A stretch of DNA of 64,000 nt from Aedes albopictus (GCF_035046485.1 NC_085138.1:92363266-92427265), one strand, 5' to 3'. Numbered from the stretch's first letter, positions 34,407-46,023 are shown. Numbers and translations are program-made. The notes: generated from the sequence alone by a model not told the origin.

Positions 34407-36082
34407 CGCAGCTGAACCTGAACCACTGTGATGCGGCTCAGCAACTGCTTTGCCAGGCGGTTTCTGAGTGGGAGACGGATATCGCCATCATTTCGGACCC
34501 ATGCCGAGTACCCGCCGGCAACGGCAACTGGGCCTCGGATGGGACCAGGAAAATGGCGGCGATATGGACGACGGGTAAATACCCCGTGCAGGAGTTGGTG
34601 TCTACTACCTATGAGGGCTTCGTGGTCGCCAAAGTAAACGGGGTCTTCTTCTGTAGCTGTTATGCGCCTCCGCGGTGGCCGATCGAGCGGTTCACGCAAA
34701 TGCTGGACCGCTTAACGACCGTGCTAACAGGGCGAAGGCCGGTGGTAATAGCGGGTGACTTTAATGCCTGGGCTGTGGAATGGGGAAGCCGTTTCACGAA
34801 CCAGCGGGGTCAGATCCTGCTAGAAACACTGGCCATCCTAGATGTCGACTTGGCTAACGTCGGTACCAAGAGTACCTATAGTCGAAACGGAGCGGAGTCA
34901 ATTATTGACGTGACCTTTTGTAGTCCTGGCCTAACGAGTAGTTCGAACTGGAGAGTAGATGATGGCTACACTCACAGCGACCACCTGGCGGTTCGCTACA
35001 GTATCGACTACAACAACAGCAGACAGCAGATAGAAGAAGAGGCGGCTAGGCCAAGGCCAAGCCCTCGTAGGTGGAAGACATCATACTTCGACGAAGAGGT
35101 ATTTAGGGAAGCGCTCCGCCGCGAGCGAAACTTACTCGGTTTAGACGGCGACGAGGTGGTAGCGGTGCTCTCACGTGCGTGTGATGCGACCATGCCTAGG
35201 AGAGTCCACCCTAGAAATGGGAGGCCACCGGCTTACTGGTGGACCGACGCGATTGCGGACCTGCGCCGCGCCTGCCTACGGGCTAGGCGGCGGATGCAGC
35301 GAGCACGATCAGAGGAAGAGCGAAACGAACGGCGGGTGGTGTTCGCCGCTGCAAACGCCGCGCTCAAGACCGAGATAAGAGCAAGCAAAAAGGCCTGCTT
35401 TGAGGGTCTCTGTCAGAGTGCCAATACGAACCCGTGGGGTGATGCCTACAGGATCGTTATGGCCAAGACGAGAGGTGTGATGGCTCCTACAGAGCAATCT
35501 CCAGAGATGTTGGAGGGGATCATTGGAGGACTTTTTCCGCGTCATGATCCTAGCCCTTGGCCTCCTTTCGTAGGACAGCCGGGGACTGGGGCTGGCGATG
35601 AGGAAATGGTCACCGATGTGGAACTTGCGGGGATAGCTAAGTCCCTTAGCGTAGGTAAGGCCCCAGGTCCGGACGGAGTTCCGAACCTGGCCTTAAAAGT
35701 AGCTATTGCAGAAGCTCCCGAGATGTTCAGGTCTGCTATGCAGAAATGCCTGGACGAGGGAGTTTTCCCAGAAGCTTGGAAGAGGCAGAGCCTGGTACTA
35801 TTGCCAAAGGCGGGGAAACCACCCGGAGACCCGTCGGCATATAGACCAATATGCTTGATTGACACGGCGGGGAAGGTGCTCGAAAAGATCATCCTCAATA
35901 GAATGTTGAAGTTCACTGAGGGCGTAAATGGTCTCTCGAGCAACCAGTATGGCTTCCGGAAGGGGAGGTCCACCGTAGACGCTATCTTGTCGGTTACAAA
36001 AACCGCCGAGAAAGCACTCGAGCCTTAGAGGAGGGGAATTCGCTTTTGCGGGGTAGTGACTCTGGATGTAAGGAATGCATTT
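34397..36082 (+). pseudogene. LINE ORF2, part 1: endonuclease and N-terminal RT (nonsense codon)
   Basis: The frame overlaps the ORF1 end and has no ATG there; the first usable codon is GTG at 34397, so translation probably depends on re-initiation or frameshifting. Residues 1-220 form an apurinic-type endonuclease, with QLNLNHC, a CYAPP block, GDFNAWAVEWGS and HSDHLAV. The position where R1-type enzymes normally carry the catalytic Glu (SEPY) reads ISDPC, an E-to-D change. RT begins near residue 410 (GKAPGPDGVP, RPICLIDTAGKVLE, QYGFRKGRST). A TAG at 36026-36028 replaces a lysine codon that survives in the fragment at 3493. The frame then continues to the TTAA target at 36081, inside RT motif A (TLDVRNAF). 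Confidence 0.88.
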
Positions 36083-36578
36083 AACCCATTTCCGCCCAGT
36101 GATCTATTTATAGATCAGATGCCTCGAACGCCCAGTGATCTATTTATAGATCAGTAACTTTTGCGATAACTGCGGAGAAATGAAGCATTTTGGAAGACCG
36201 GTGTCTTTAGCAAAGTTGTTGAGGAGATCAAGGACTCTCCGATAGCGAGTAATTTAGTACGTATTCGCTCCAGTAGGTGGCGCTAGTGATCATGAAACTT
36301 TGTGCTTTGATAGATGTTTGGTCAACAGCCATTGCCAATGTCGTTGCGCTCGTACCTTGAAAATCCAACTACATAGAAAATTTTTATCTTCAGCAAAGTT
36401 GATCAGGACATCAATAGCTATCCGCTGGTGAAGTAGTTGGTTCTAGGTTTATCCGTTAGGTGGCGCTAGTGAGTCCTGAACAATTTAAACCTCTATATCT
36501 CGAGAATCCGACAACATAGAAGAATTTCGTCTTCGGCAATGTTGATCAGGGCATCAAGAGCTATCCGATAGTGTACTA

Positions 36579-37021
36579 CAGGTCGGACTCGATTATCCGG
36601 GGATTCAATTAACCGGGGGCCCGATTATCCGGGGCTCGATTATCCGGAAAAAATGGCTCGATTATCCGGGGAAAAGTTTGTTTTTGCTTTGTTTACAAAT
36701 TTTTAGATTACAATATGTCAAAAAATGTGATAAACATTTAATACAACACCTGTAAATAGGATTGAGCCTACTTGAAAATTGTTTTTAATTTTTCACATTT
36801 TTTATCCAAAATTTCATTTTCAAATAACATTGTTATAATAACACCATACTATGAGTTTAGGCACTACAACATCATGTATGTTAGCTTCTATGTTTAACAA
36901 ACAGATTTTGATTAAAGAACATCAAAAATAAAAGAAAAGAAGCATGGCTCGATTATCCGGGTGATTCGATTATCCGGGGTGAAATAATTTTGGAGTCACC
37001 CGGATAATCGAGTCCGACCTG
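36579..37021. mobile_element. 443-bp pogo/Tigger-like MITE nested in the satellite
   Basis: The ends are CAGGTCGGACTCGATTATCC and its exact inverse, flanked by TA (36577-36578 and 37022-37023). The word ctcgattatccgggg is repeated several times near both ends. Removing the element rejoins gatagtgtac-ta-gttggttctgg, matching other satellite units. TA duplication and CAG..TCCGG ends fit pogo-type Tc1/mariner relatives. It has no coding capacity. Confidence 0.9.
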
Positions 37022-37155
37022 TAGTTGGTTCTGGGTTTATCCGTTAGGTGGCGCTAGTGATTCCTGCACCATTTAAACCTCTGTATCTCGAGAATCCGAC
37101 TACATAGAAGAATTTCGTCTTCGGCAAGGTTGATCAGGACATCAATAGTTCGCTA

Positions 37156-38246
37156 CCCAGACAACCAGGCATCGCATAAGCATGCACGCTGTACATCGTA
37201 TAAAGTACTAATTTAAGTCACTATCGCATATATGTGCGGCTGAGGGACAATTTTTATCGCATATGATGTTATTTTTTGAACTTACTGCGATGTATCTGGT
37301 AAAATCATATAAGAGTGCAAATTAACTTTCATAATGCATGACTACATCGTAGTAGACGATATTCCGATGTTTTGTTGCGACGAACTTTGCTTATTCGCAA
37401 AAGCGTGTGAGTGAACTCGCAAAGTGTCAACTGAATTCGCATAATTGCGTACTACGATGATTATACGACTTCGCTTGGTGCTTTTCTAATTATGTCAGTT
37501 TAACTCGCATTGGTGTACAAACTAAATCGCATAAAAGTGAAAATAAATTCGTTCAAATGTACATGCAAACTCGCATAAGCTAGAATCGTTAACGTTGGCA
37601 TATTGCGATGTGATATGTAATAACAATGAAAGAGGTGCTGTTGGAGTGCCAAAAAGCTAAAAGAAAGTGAAAAGTCATCATTATGGTTACAAAACAAGTT
37701 ACAAAATCATCATTTTGTTTTGTTGACCTTATAATTAACAATGAGTGGTGCTAGCAAGAGAGGAGTAGTGGTAACTGTGCGGGAAATCATGCTACATCAT
37801 TTTGATTTCCAAAGAGCCTGCCGAACACGTACAGCGCACGGAAACCAAGTGCATTCCAACAAGCACTGAGGTGAGTCAAAATGTCATGACATTTAATCAG
37901 TGTGTTTCATAAGTAGTGTTTGGTGCTGAGAGTGAAGTGCGGCTCGATAATCCAAAGGTTAATAGTTCGATACTTAGGTGACAAGATTTTTTTATTTCGA
38001 ATATTTTTAAGTCGCATAAGATGCTATATTACGTCGCAATAGTGCATCGTACGTGTACCGTACATCGCATAAGATATCGCTTCAAGTCATATAGCGTCAT
38101 TATTTTCCCGTCAATGCACGTACAGCGCCTCCACTTTTGTACGCATAAGGCACTTTTACTGCATCTTATGCGATGTAACTTTACCGCATAAAAGTACGTA
38201 TAACATGAACACAAACTTCATTATACGTGCATACTGGTTGTCTGGG
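37156..38246. mobile_element. 1.09-kb TA-flanked inverted-repeat element nested in the satellite
   Basis: The ends are CCCAGACAACCAG and its inverse, flanked by TA (37154-37155 and 38247-38248). Removal restores gctagtgaactag, as in other units. The interior repeats aactcgcataa/cgcataag words many times, giving a subterminal-repeat texture. A B-box-like ggttaatagttcgatact lies near 37960, preceded by weak A-box-like sequence. There is no recognisable protein. The ends group with those at 4176 and 31546. Confidence 0.85.
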
Positions 38247-40850
38247 TAGTGAACTAGTTGGTTCTGGGTTTATCCGTTAGGTGGCGCTAGTGAGTCCTGA
38301 ACAATTTAAACCTCTATATCTCGAGAATCCGACTACATAGAAGAATTTCGTCTTCGGCAAGATTGATCAGGACTTCAATAGCTATCCGCTAATGAAGTAG
38401 TTGGTTCTAGGTTTATCCGTTAGGTGGCGCTAGTGAGTCCTAAAAATTTAAATCTCTGTATCTAGAGGATCCGACTAAACAGAATAATTTCGTCTTCAGC
38501 AAGGTTGATCAGGACTTCAATAGCAATCCGCTAGTGAAGTAGTTGGTTCTAGTTTTATCCGTTAGGTGGCGCTAGTGAGTCCTAAAAAATTTAAATCTCT
38601 GTATCTCGAGAATCCGACTAAATAGAATGATTTCGTCTTCGGCAAGGTTGATCAGGACATCAATAGCTATCCGATAATGAACTAGTTGGTTCTGGGTTTA
38701 TCCGTTAGGTGACGCTAGTGAGTCCCAAAAAATTTAAACTTCTGTATCTTGAGAATCCGACTACATAGAATAATTCCGTCTTCGGCAATGTTGATCAGGA
38801 CATCAATAGCTATCCGCTAGTGAACTAGTTGGTTCTAGGTTCATTCCTAATGTGGTGCTAGTAAGTTCTAAAAATTTGAATCTCTGTATCTCGAAAATCT
38901 GACTAAATAGAATAATGTCGTCTTCGGCAAGGTTGATCAGGACATCAATAGCTATCCGATAATGAACTAGTTGATTCTAGGTTTCTCCGTTAGGTGGCGC
39001 TACTGAGTCCCAAAAAAATTAAACCTCTTTATTTCGAGAATCCGATGAGATAGAAGAATTCCGTCTTCGGCAAGGTTGATCAGGAAATCAAGAGCTATCC
39101 GCTAGTGAACTAGTTGGTTCTATGTTCATCCTTTAGGTGGCGTTAGTGAGTCCTAAAAAAAAACTCTGTATCTCGAGAATCCGACTTAATAGAATAATTT
39201 CGTCTTCGGCAAGGTTGATCAGGTCATCAATAGCTATCCGATAATGAACTAGTTGGTTCTGGGTTTGTCCGTTAGGTGGCGCTAGTGAGTCCTAAAAAAT
39301 TTAAATCTCTGTATCTCGAGAATCCGACTACATAGAAGAATTTCGTCTTCGACAAGGTCGATCAGGATATCAAGAGCTAACCGATATTGAACTAGTTGGT
39401 TCTAGGTTCATTCACTAGGTGGCGCTACTGAGTCATAGAAATTCTTAACTTCTGTTTCTTAACAACCAGACAACATAGAAGAATTCCGTCTTCGGCAAGG
39501 TTGATCAGGACATCAATAGCTATCAGCTAGAGAACTAGTTAGTTCTAGGTTTATCCGCTAGGTGGCGTTAGTGAGTCCTAAAAAAATTAAACCTCTGTAT
39601 CTCGAGAATCCGACTACATAGCAAAAAATCGTCTTCGGCAAGGTGGATCAGGACATCAACAGCTAGCCGATAATGAACTAGTTGATTGTAGGTTTGTCCG
39701 CTAGGTGGCGCAACTGAGCTCTAAAAATTCTGAACTACTGTATCTCGAGAATCAGACTACATAGAAGAATTTCGTCTTCGGCAAGGTTGATCAAGACATC
39801 AAGAGCTACCCGATAGCGCACTAGTTGGTTCAATGTTTATCCGCTAGCTGGCGTTAGTGAGTCCTAAAAAATTTAAACCTCTATATCTCGAGAATCAGAC
39901 TACATATAAGAATTTCGTCTTCGACAAGGTCCATCAGGACATCTTGAGCTATCCGATACTGAACTAGTTGGTTCTAGGCTTATCCACTAGGTGGCGCTAC
40001 TGAGTTATAGAAATTCTTAACTTTCGTTTTTCAACAACCAGACTACATAGATTTTTTTGTCTTCAGCAGAGTTGATTAGGACATCAAGAGCTATCCGATA
40101 GTGAACTAGTTGGTTCTAGATTTATCCGTTATTTTGCGCAAGTGGGCTCTCAAAAATCTGAACTTCTGTATCTCGAGAATCAGACTACAAAGAAGAATTT
40201 CATCTTCGACAAAGTTGATCAGGACATCCAGAGCTACCGGATAGCGCACTACTTGGTTTTAGGTATACATATCCGTTAGGTGGCGTTAGTGAGCCCCAAA
40301 AATTCCAGACTTCTGTTTCTCGAGAATCAGACAACTTAGAAGAATTTCCTTTTCGGTAAATTCGATCAGGACATCAAGAGCTACCCAATAGTGCACTAGT
40401 TGGTTCAAGGCAAATCTGCTAAGATGTGCTAGTGAGCCCTAAAAGTCCTGAACTTCTGTATCTCGAAAATCAGACTACATAGAAAAAATTCGTCTTCGGT
40501 AAGGTCGATCAGAACATCACAAGCTCTCCGATAGTGAGCTAGTTGGTTAAAGGTTTATCCGCTAGGTAGCGCTAATGAGTTTTAGATTCTTAGCTGCTGA
40601 ATCTCGAAAATCAGGCTTCATAGAAAAATTTCGTCTTTAGCAAAGTTGATCAGTACATCAAGGGCTAACGGATAGTGAACTTTGTTGGGTCTGGGTTTAT
40701 CCGGTAGGTTGCGCTAGTGAGCTCTGAAAACTCTGAACATCTGTATCTCGAGAATCCGACTACATAGAAATGTTTTGACTTCGACAAGGTCGATCAGGAC
40801 ATCAAGAGCTATCTGATAGTGGCGCAAGTGGGCTCTAAAAATTCTGAAGT

Positions 40851-41949
40851 AATAGTGGTAAAGTAGTTTTTACGATAAAATAGAACTGCATGGCTACTGA
40901 TTGATAACAAAACCAGCTAGATATCAAACAGTCGTCTTATTTCATATTGATAACTAAATATAATATTGAACAAAATATAGTGCAGAATAATTAGTTATCA
41001 ACTAGAACTCAATGATAACGTAATTTTCGATAACGTGCTATGTTCTATCTATTTATTATCTTTACTCGGGTTCATTGTGACTCTCATCTCAAAGGCATTC
41101 GTTTGGATCGAACGTTCCTACATCACCTACAGTAAAGCTAGAAGCATATGACTACTCTCACTGTTTGCGCGAGGGTAAAATGGCTGATTTTCGCCGCAAC
41201 ACAGAAATTTTGAACTTGTGTATCTCGAGAACAGAACTACAAAAAGGCCTCTAGTCCATATAACCACAGCTGTAAATTACGTGAGCCGTGAAATACGATC
41301 ACGCATCATCAGCGGAAATCGTTTCTACTAAGGTTTCTAATAAGGTGAAACATAAACCAAGCTCAAAGAACACTTGCAAACATTTGGAGTTTACGAATGA
41401 CGAGTGCTAAGGATGATCTTTGTCGCTGTACAAGATAACGGTGTGTGGTGGCAGAGGGTAAGCCACGTGCTCGCTACGCTCTGCAGTTGCCAAATCCAGA
41501 AAGATACGGTGGGCAGGATATACTACAAGAATGCCAAATATCAATTTATTTTGTATAGAAATTATTAGAATGATGCATATTGGAATGCCTCAAAACTGTT
41601 GAAAACTATCCATTGATAAACTAATAGTAGATTTTTTTTGTTATTACTAATGTAAACCCTTCCTGGAACATTTCAAACTGTAACTCTTTTATTAGGAGAA
41701 CATAAACTATTCCTTGCATCATGATCAGTCATCTAAAACAGATTTACAAAGCTCATAGAAATAAGGTAGCTGCGCAAAAAAAAAAATAGAAAAATATTTT
41801 TTCAACGTTTCACGTGCATATGCCCCACTGTGTATTAAAACGAAAATTTCACCGTAGATTTCCGTTTAAATGGCTACAATAACTTTCTTTTATGTGGTTG
41901 AGGTACTCCAGAAAAAAATCAGACATCTACTGTGATTGTGGCATAATTC
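40851..41949. other. AT-rich right part of the TTAA element, no gene
   Basis: Non-repetitive sequence between the last satellite unit and the right terminal repeat. It has a cluster of gataac/gttatc words around 40900-41040. No open frame of significance was seen. It may be the remnant of the ancestral transposon interior. Confidence 0.5.
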
Positions 41950-41964
41950 GGGCGTTAATGGGTT

Positions 41965-43260
41965 AATAGCGCCAGTTGGGCTGCTATTGCTGATGCGCTC
42001 TTGCGTCTGGGGATACCGGAGTACTTGTACAAGATTCTCGGAAGCTACTTCCAGAATCGCGTACTAGTATACGACACGGAGGTGGGTCGGAAGTGCTTTC
42101 ACATAACCTCAGGAGTCCCGCAAGGTTCCATCCTGGGTCCGGTGTTATGGAATGTCATGTACGACGAGGTGTTGAGGTTAGAGTACCCAGTGGGAGTGGT
42201 GATTGTCGGATTTGCCGACGATATTACGCTCGAAGTCTACGGTGAAACGATCGAGGAGGTGAAGTTGACTACCGACCACTCGATCAAGGTTGTGGAGGCG
42301 TGGATGCGGTCCAGAAAACTGGAGCTGGCTCACCACAAGACTGAGGTGACGGTTGTTAACAACATGCAGTCGGCGCAGCAGACGGAGATCAGTGTAGGAG
42401 AGTGCACTATCCTGTCGAAGCGCTCTGTCAAGCACTTGGGCGTGATGATCGACGATAAGCTTACCTTCGGTAGCCACGTCGATTATGCCTGTAAAAGAGC
42501 CTCCACAGCTATTGCGGCACTGTCCCGGATGATGTCCAATAGCTCAGCGGTGTACGCCAGTAAGCGCAAGCTTCTGGCTAGTGTTGCTACGTCCATACTT
42601 CGGTATGGCGGCCCGGCGTGGGGTACCGCGCTAAGTACTGAATGCTACCGACGGAAGCTGGAAAGTACTTACAGGCTTATGTGCCTGAGGGTTGCAAGCG
42701 CGTACCGTACCGTGTCACACGACGCTCTCTGTGTCATTACTGGTATGGTGCCCATCAGCATTCTTATCAGTGAGGATATGGAGTGCTTCGAAATGCGCGG
42801 CACAAGAGGCATACGCAAGACTGTCAGGATGGCCTCTATGGTCAAATGGCAGCGCGCGTGGGACAGTTCCACCAAAGGAAGGTGGACCCATAGGTTGATA
42901 CCGAGGGTAGATAGTTGGATTAATAGGCGCCATGGGGAAGTTTCATTCCACCTGACACAGGTCCTTACAGGTCATGGTTGCTTCCGACAGTATCTACACC
43001 GTTTCGGGCATGCGGATTCTCCCGAATGCCCAGTGTGCAATGGTTTAGAGGAAACGGCGGAACACGTTTTGTTCGTGTGCCCGCGTTTTCGCACAATGCG
43101 TGACCGCATGCTTGCCACATGCGGGGAGGACACAACTCCGGACAACTTGGTCCAGAGAATGTGTAGGGATGAGATTAGCTGGAATGCCGTTTCAACGGCT
43201 ATCACCCATATCGTCTGGGAGCTACAAAGGAGGTGGCGCGTGGACTCGGAGAATGGCTAG
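41965..43260 (+). pseudogene. LINE ORF2, part 2: RT palm and thumb, C-terminal finger
   Basis: It continues part 1 exactly in frame once 36085-41962 and one TTAA are disregarded: 562 plus 432 codons make 994, a normal R1 ORF2 length. It carries the RT B block SGVPQGSILGPVLWN, the catalytic block GFADDITLEVYG, a thumb-like region (KHLGVMIDDKLTFGSHV) and a C-terminal Cys/His motif, CPVCNGLEETAEHVLFVC, typical of this clade. It ends at TAG 43258-43260 followed by a long 3' UTR. No further stop or frameshift was seen in this part. Confidence 0.9.
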
Positions 43261-43980
43261 TCCAGATGCAGTACAAGAGGTGGTCCAGGGGTTCGAAGTC
43301 GGCTTCGTAGGTCATACCGGTGCCCTGCGGTCGAGATCGACCCTTACAGCGATTAAGTGGCCGCGGAGAGGAAGTCCCGGTAGCGGTGCTGTCGTGGCGT
43401 CAGTCTACTGGGTTGGATCTGAGCCCGCGGTTGGAAAGGGGTCCCCGGCAAGGGTCGGGGTAGGTGAGACCCTGCTGTCTGCAACCTACGGATGCAGCTG
43501 ATAAGGCCTGAAGGGTAGTGATACCCTTGCCTTCAGCAGGTCAGATCGGGTTGCATGTGGGCATCAGTTCTTGATGTCCGCTCAGCAGTAGGGCGCGGGC
43601 GGGGTTGACCCTGCCCGCCTTCCGAGGACAAAGGGAGTGGCGAGGACCACTCGGGAAACTGGCTAAGCGCCAGCATGCTATCGTGATGGACTCTCCAGTG
43701 CGAGTCATCGATGTTCGTTGCTGCTAGGCTACGGCAGCTAACCTTGAGGGTGCGATATGCACTAGCCCCTCTCTGAAGCAATACCTTCTTGGTGGTTCCG
43801 GAGAGACGTAGGGTTTGGCGACCATAGGAATGTGTTTTAGTGGGTCGAGGAGAGAGTAGTCCTGGCTTCTACCGGCATTGTAGAAGACGGCCTCATCCCC
43901 ACACTACCCTAACCTTCCTGTTAGGGTGTCTGATGAGCAGATTTATCCCCCTATGGTTTAGAAGAAAAAAAAAAAAAAAA
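43261..43980 (+). other. LINE 3' UTR and poly(A) tail
   Basis: GC-rich non-coding tail ending gtttagaag followed by 16 A. No gene is visible. The small open frame at 43100-43501 is out of frame with ORF2 and unlikely to be real. The tail is directly followed by the terminal repeat of the hAT-like element at 43981. Confidence 0.8.
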
Positions 43981-44813
43981 GACAGGGTGTCGACTCAATT
44001 TAGTAAAATAAATTCCCTGACTTTCCCTGGCTTTCCAGACATATTCCAGAAAAATTCCAGACCAAATAAATATTATATTTTTCAAATTGCCTCATTAAGA
44101 TATTTGTGCACAGTAAATCTGCACTGATGACGACTATTTAAATTTTCAACAATTGATTTTTAACGACTCTTTCGTGGCTTTTTGGACTCTAATAAATTGA
44201 TTTTGTTAACAAATTTCGATCAACTTTTTCTCTTAATTTCACATTTGGTCGGGATTCTGCTGAACCGAACGAAAGACCATTTTTTGAAAAATTGAGTTTT
44301 CTTTACCATTGGATGAAGAAATTGATGATCCTCCTTCCATGTAAAAATGCAGTAATTCTGACAGCTCTTCGTGGAGTAAATTCAAAATTTCTGTTTGGCA
44401 CAACATACAAAAAATAAAAATGCATCCAACCAGAGTGAACTGTAAACCATTCCATAGAATCAGCGAAATGTTTTAGTGTTGGTCCAGATGAAGAACATTT
44501 CAAGTTATGCTCATCGCCGTCGAATTTATAACTTCTAACCGACTCATAGTAACAATCTGTGGGAGAATTGAACACGTTATTAGAAATACGGATGTTGGAG
44601 GGTACAATAATTATTATGTTTCGATGGTGCTGATCGCCATTTTTCCAAATCATATTCAGCCAGACCGAACCAAATCCACTGCATTTTAGAATCTATTTAT
44701 TCTCAACAATACAAAAATCAACTGGTTTTTAATACCTGCGTTATGTCGACACACCTCATACTGATAATGTATCACAGAACCCATCATTGAACAACAAGGC
44801 GAATAAGAATAAT

Positions 44814-45201
44814 AAAGCTCGAAAAAAATCAAACACTTGGTTCGCTTTGGCTGATCGAAAAATGGCGTTTTCACGAAAACCATGCTAGAGAAGAATGTTT
44901 AGAACCTGATTCAGACTGAATGACTGACCTTCAGCTAAGTAAAATGACCTAGAGGTAACGTGCTTGGTTATCACTTAAAGGACTCACGTTTGAATCTCTT
45001 TAATATTTTCGATTTAAAGCTCGAAAAAAATCAAACACTTGGTTCGCTTTGGCTGATCGAAAAATGGCGTTTTCACGAAAACCATGCTAGAGAAGAATGT
45101 TTAGAACCTGATTCAGACTGAATGACTGACCTTCAGCTAAGTAAAATGACCTAGAGGTAACGTGCTTGGTTATCACTTAAAGGACTCACGTTTGAATCTC
45201 T
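44814..45201. repeat. Identical 186-bp direct duplication with a tRNA-like segment
   Basis: 44814-44999 and 45016-45201 appear identical over 186 bp and are separated by 16 bp. Each ends with an A-box-like atgacctagaggtaacgtgc (44944-44963 in the first) and a B-box-like cacgtttgaatctc. This resembles a worn tRNA-derived module. The lack of divergence suggests a recent tandem duplication. Confidence 0.8.
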
Positions 45202-46023
45202 GTCTTAGTTTCACTTTGGCAGATCCTTTTTATGGTTTTTTTTTTCGACCAGTATTATTTTGAAGTACACAAATTGCTCCATTTTCACATCTCAGGACCT
45301 CAGGACATACAAAGACATCATTTTACATAATCACTCTTGCTCTGTGCCTGCATATGCACCGCCTATTAAAAAAAACATATGTGGGAAGGGCTGAGCTGGG
45401 AGGGCTTCATATTTCAAGCTGTTTTGAGACCTCCATGCTACCATATACGCGTCCTAACTGATTCATGTAAAGAATTGTGAGTGATATCGATTTCAACTTC
45501 ATGAACGATGAAAAGTCAAGTTTTTTTTCACAATCCGAATGGTTTTCTGTGAAACAAAGAAATACAGTCAGCCATACTGAACTATTAACCATATTCCAAT
45601 GTTTTTGTTCAGCCAGAGTAAACTGAGTGCGAAGTACTGAAAAATTAAATGTAATTATATCAATGATTTCAAATAGTTTACATGTATTCTTCGTCTCTGA
45701 TGATTAAACCGGGAGCGGTTGAGTCGTGTACTGAGTACACGCACCATAAACGCTTGTGGTACACAGCGTGAGCGTGGCGTCGTTGCAGGTAGTCAAAGAC
45801 GCGACTGCTCGAGGGTTAATAAAGGCTTGTAAGTTACATGTGTGTGGAAAAGTTTAAAATAATCTAAGCTGTTGTTTATTTGTGAGTGGTTGAACTTTAA
45901 GCTTAATTATCTCGGATTAAAGTTTTTGACGGTTAATTCGGTTTAGCAGAACCCCGGCCATTTTCATGACGCATTACAAAATCAATTTGTAGGTACTTGA
46001 AATCAGAAAATCTTCAAACTTGT

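Larger units (their letters stand above)
36240..40850. repeat. ~143-bp satellite array, about 21 units, inside the TTAA element
   Basis: The box taggtggcgctagtga recurs near 36273, 36457, 37046, 38279, 38424, 38567, 38706, 38992 and onward to about 40706. The spacing is 140-145 bp once the two nested insertions are subtracted. Each unit also holds ctcgagaatccgacta, cgtcttcggcaaggttgatc and a gctatccgatagtgaac block. Right-hand units diverge more than left-hand ones. No open frame persists. The array resembles in period and boxes the satellite at 1-935, which lies in the opposite orientation. Confidence 0.9.
36085..41962. mobile_element. 5.88-kb TTAA-flanked, piggyBac-like non-autonomous element carrying a satellite array
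   Basis: TTAA lies at 36081-36084 and 41963-41966. The ends are CCCATTTCCGCCC and the inverse of CCCATTAACGCCC (11 of 13 identical). The R1 fragment at 3541-3560 shows the empty site (gcgtttaatagcgcc), so the boundaries are certain to the base. TTAA duplication and CCC ends fit the piggyBac superfamily. No transposase is encoded. Just inside the left end, gcccagtgatctatttat occurs twice (36095 and 36131). The body is mostly a ~143-bp tandem satellite with two smaller elements nested in it, then about 1.1 kb of AT-rich unique-looking sequence. Confidence 0.9.
32590..43980 (+). mobile_element. Near-complete R1-clade non-LTR retrotransposon, split by a 5.9-kb insertion
   Basis: The order is 5' leader, ORF1 (zinc knuckles), ORF2 (endonuclease, RT, C-terminal CCHC-type finger), 3' UTR and a 16-A tail (43965-43980). 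The coding part without the insertion is about 4.6 kb, and the whole element about 5.5 kb. Motifs GKAPGPDGVP, RPICLIDTAGKVLE and GVPQGSILGPVLWN match the R1 clade as I know it. The copy is not in rDNA. It cannot be autonomous now: ORF2 carries a nonsense codon at 36026-36028 and is cut by the TTAA element at 36085-41962. No flanking target duplication was found, and the exact 5' end is estimated. Confidence 0.85.

Noticed and set aside
43100..43501. 133-codon frame over the ORF2 end and 3' UTR
   Set aside because: It overlaps ORF2 out of frame and has no recognisable motif.
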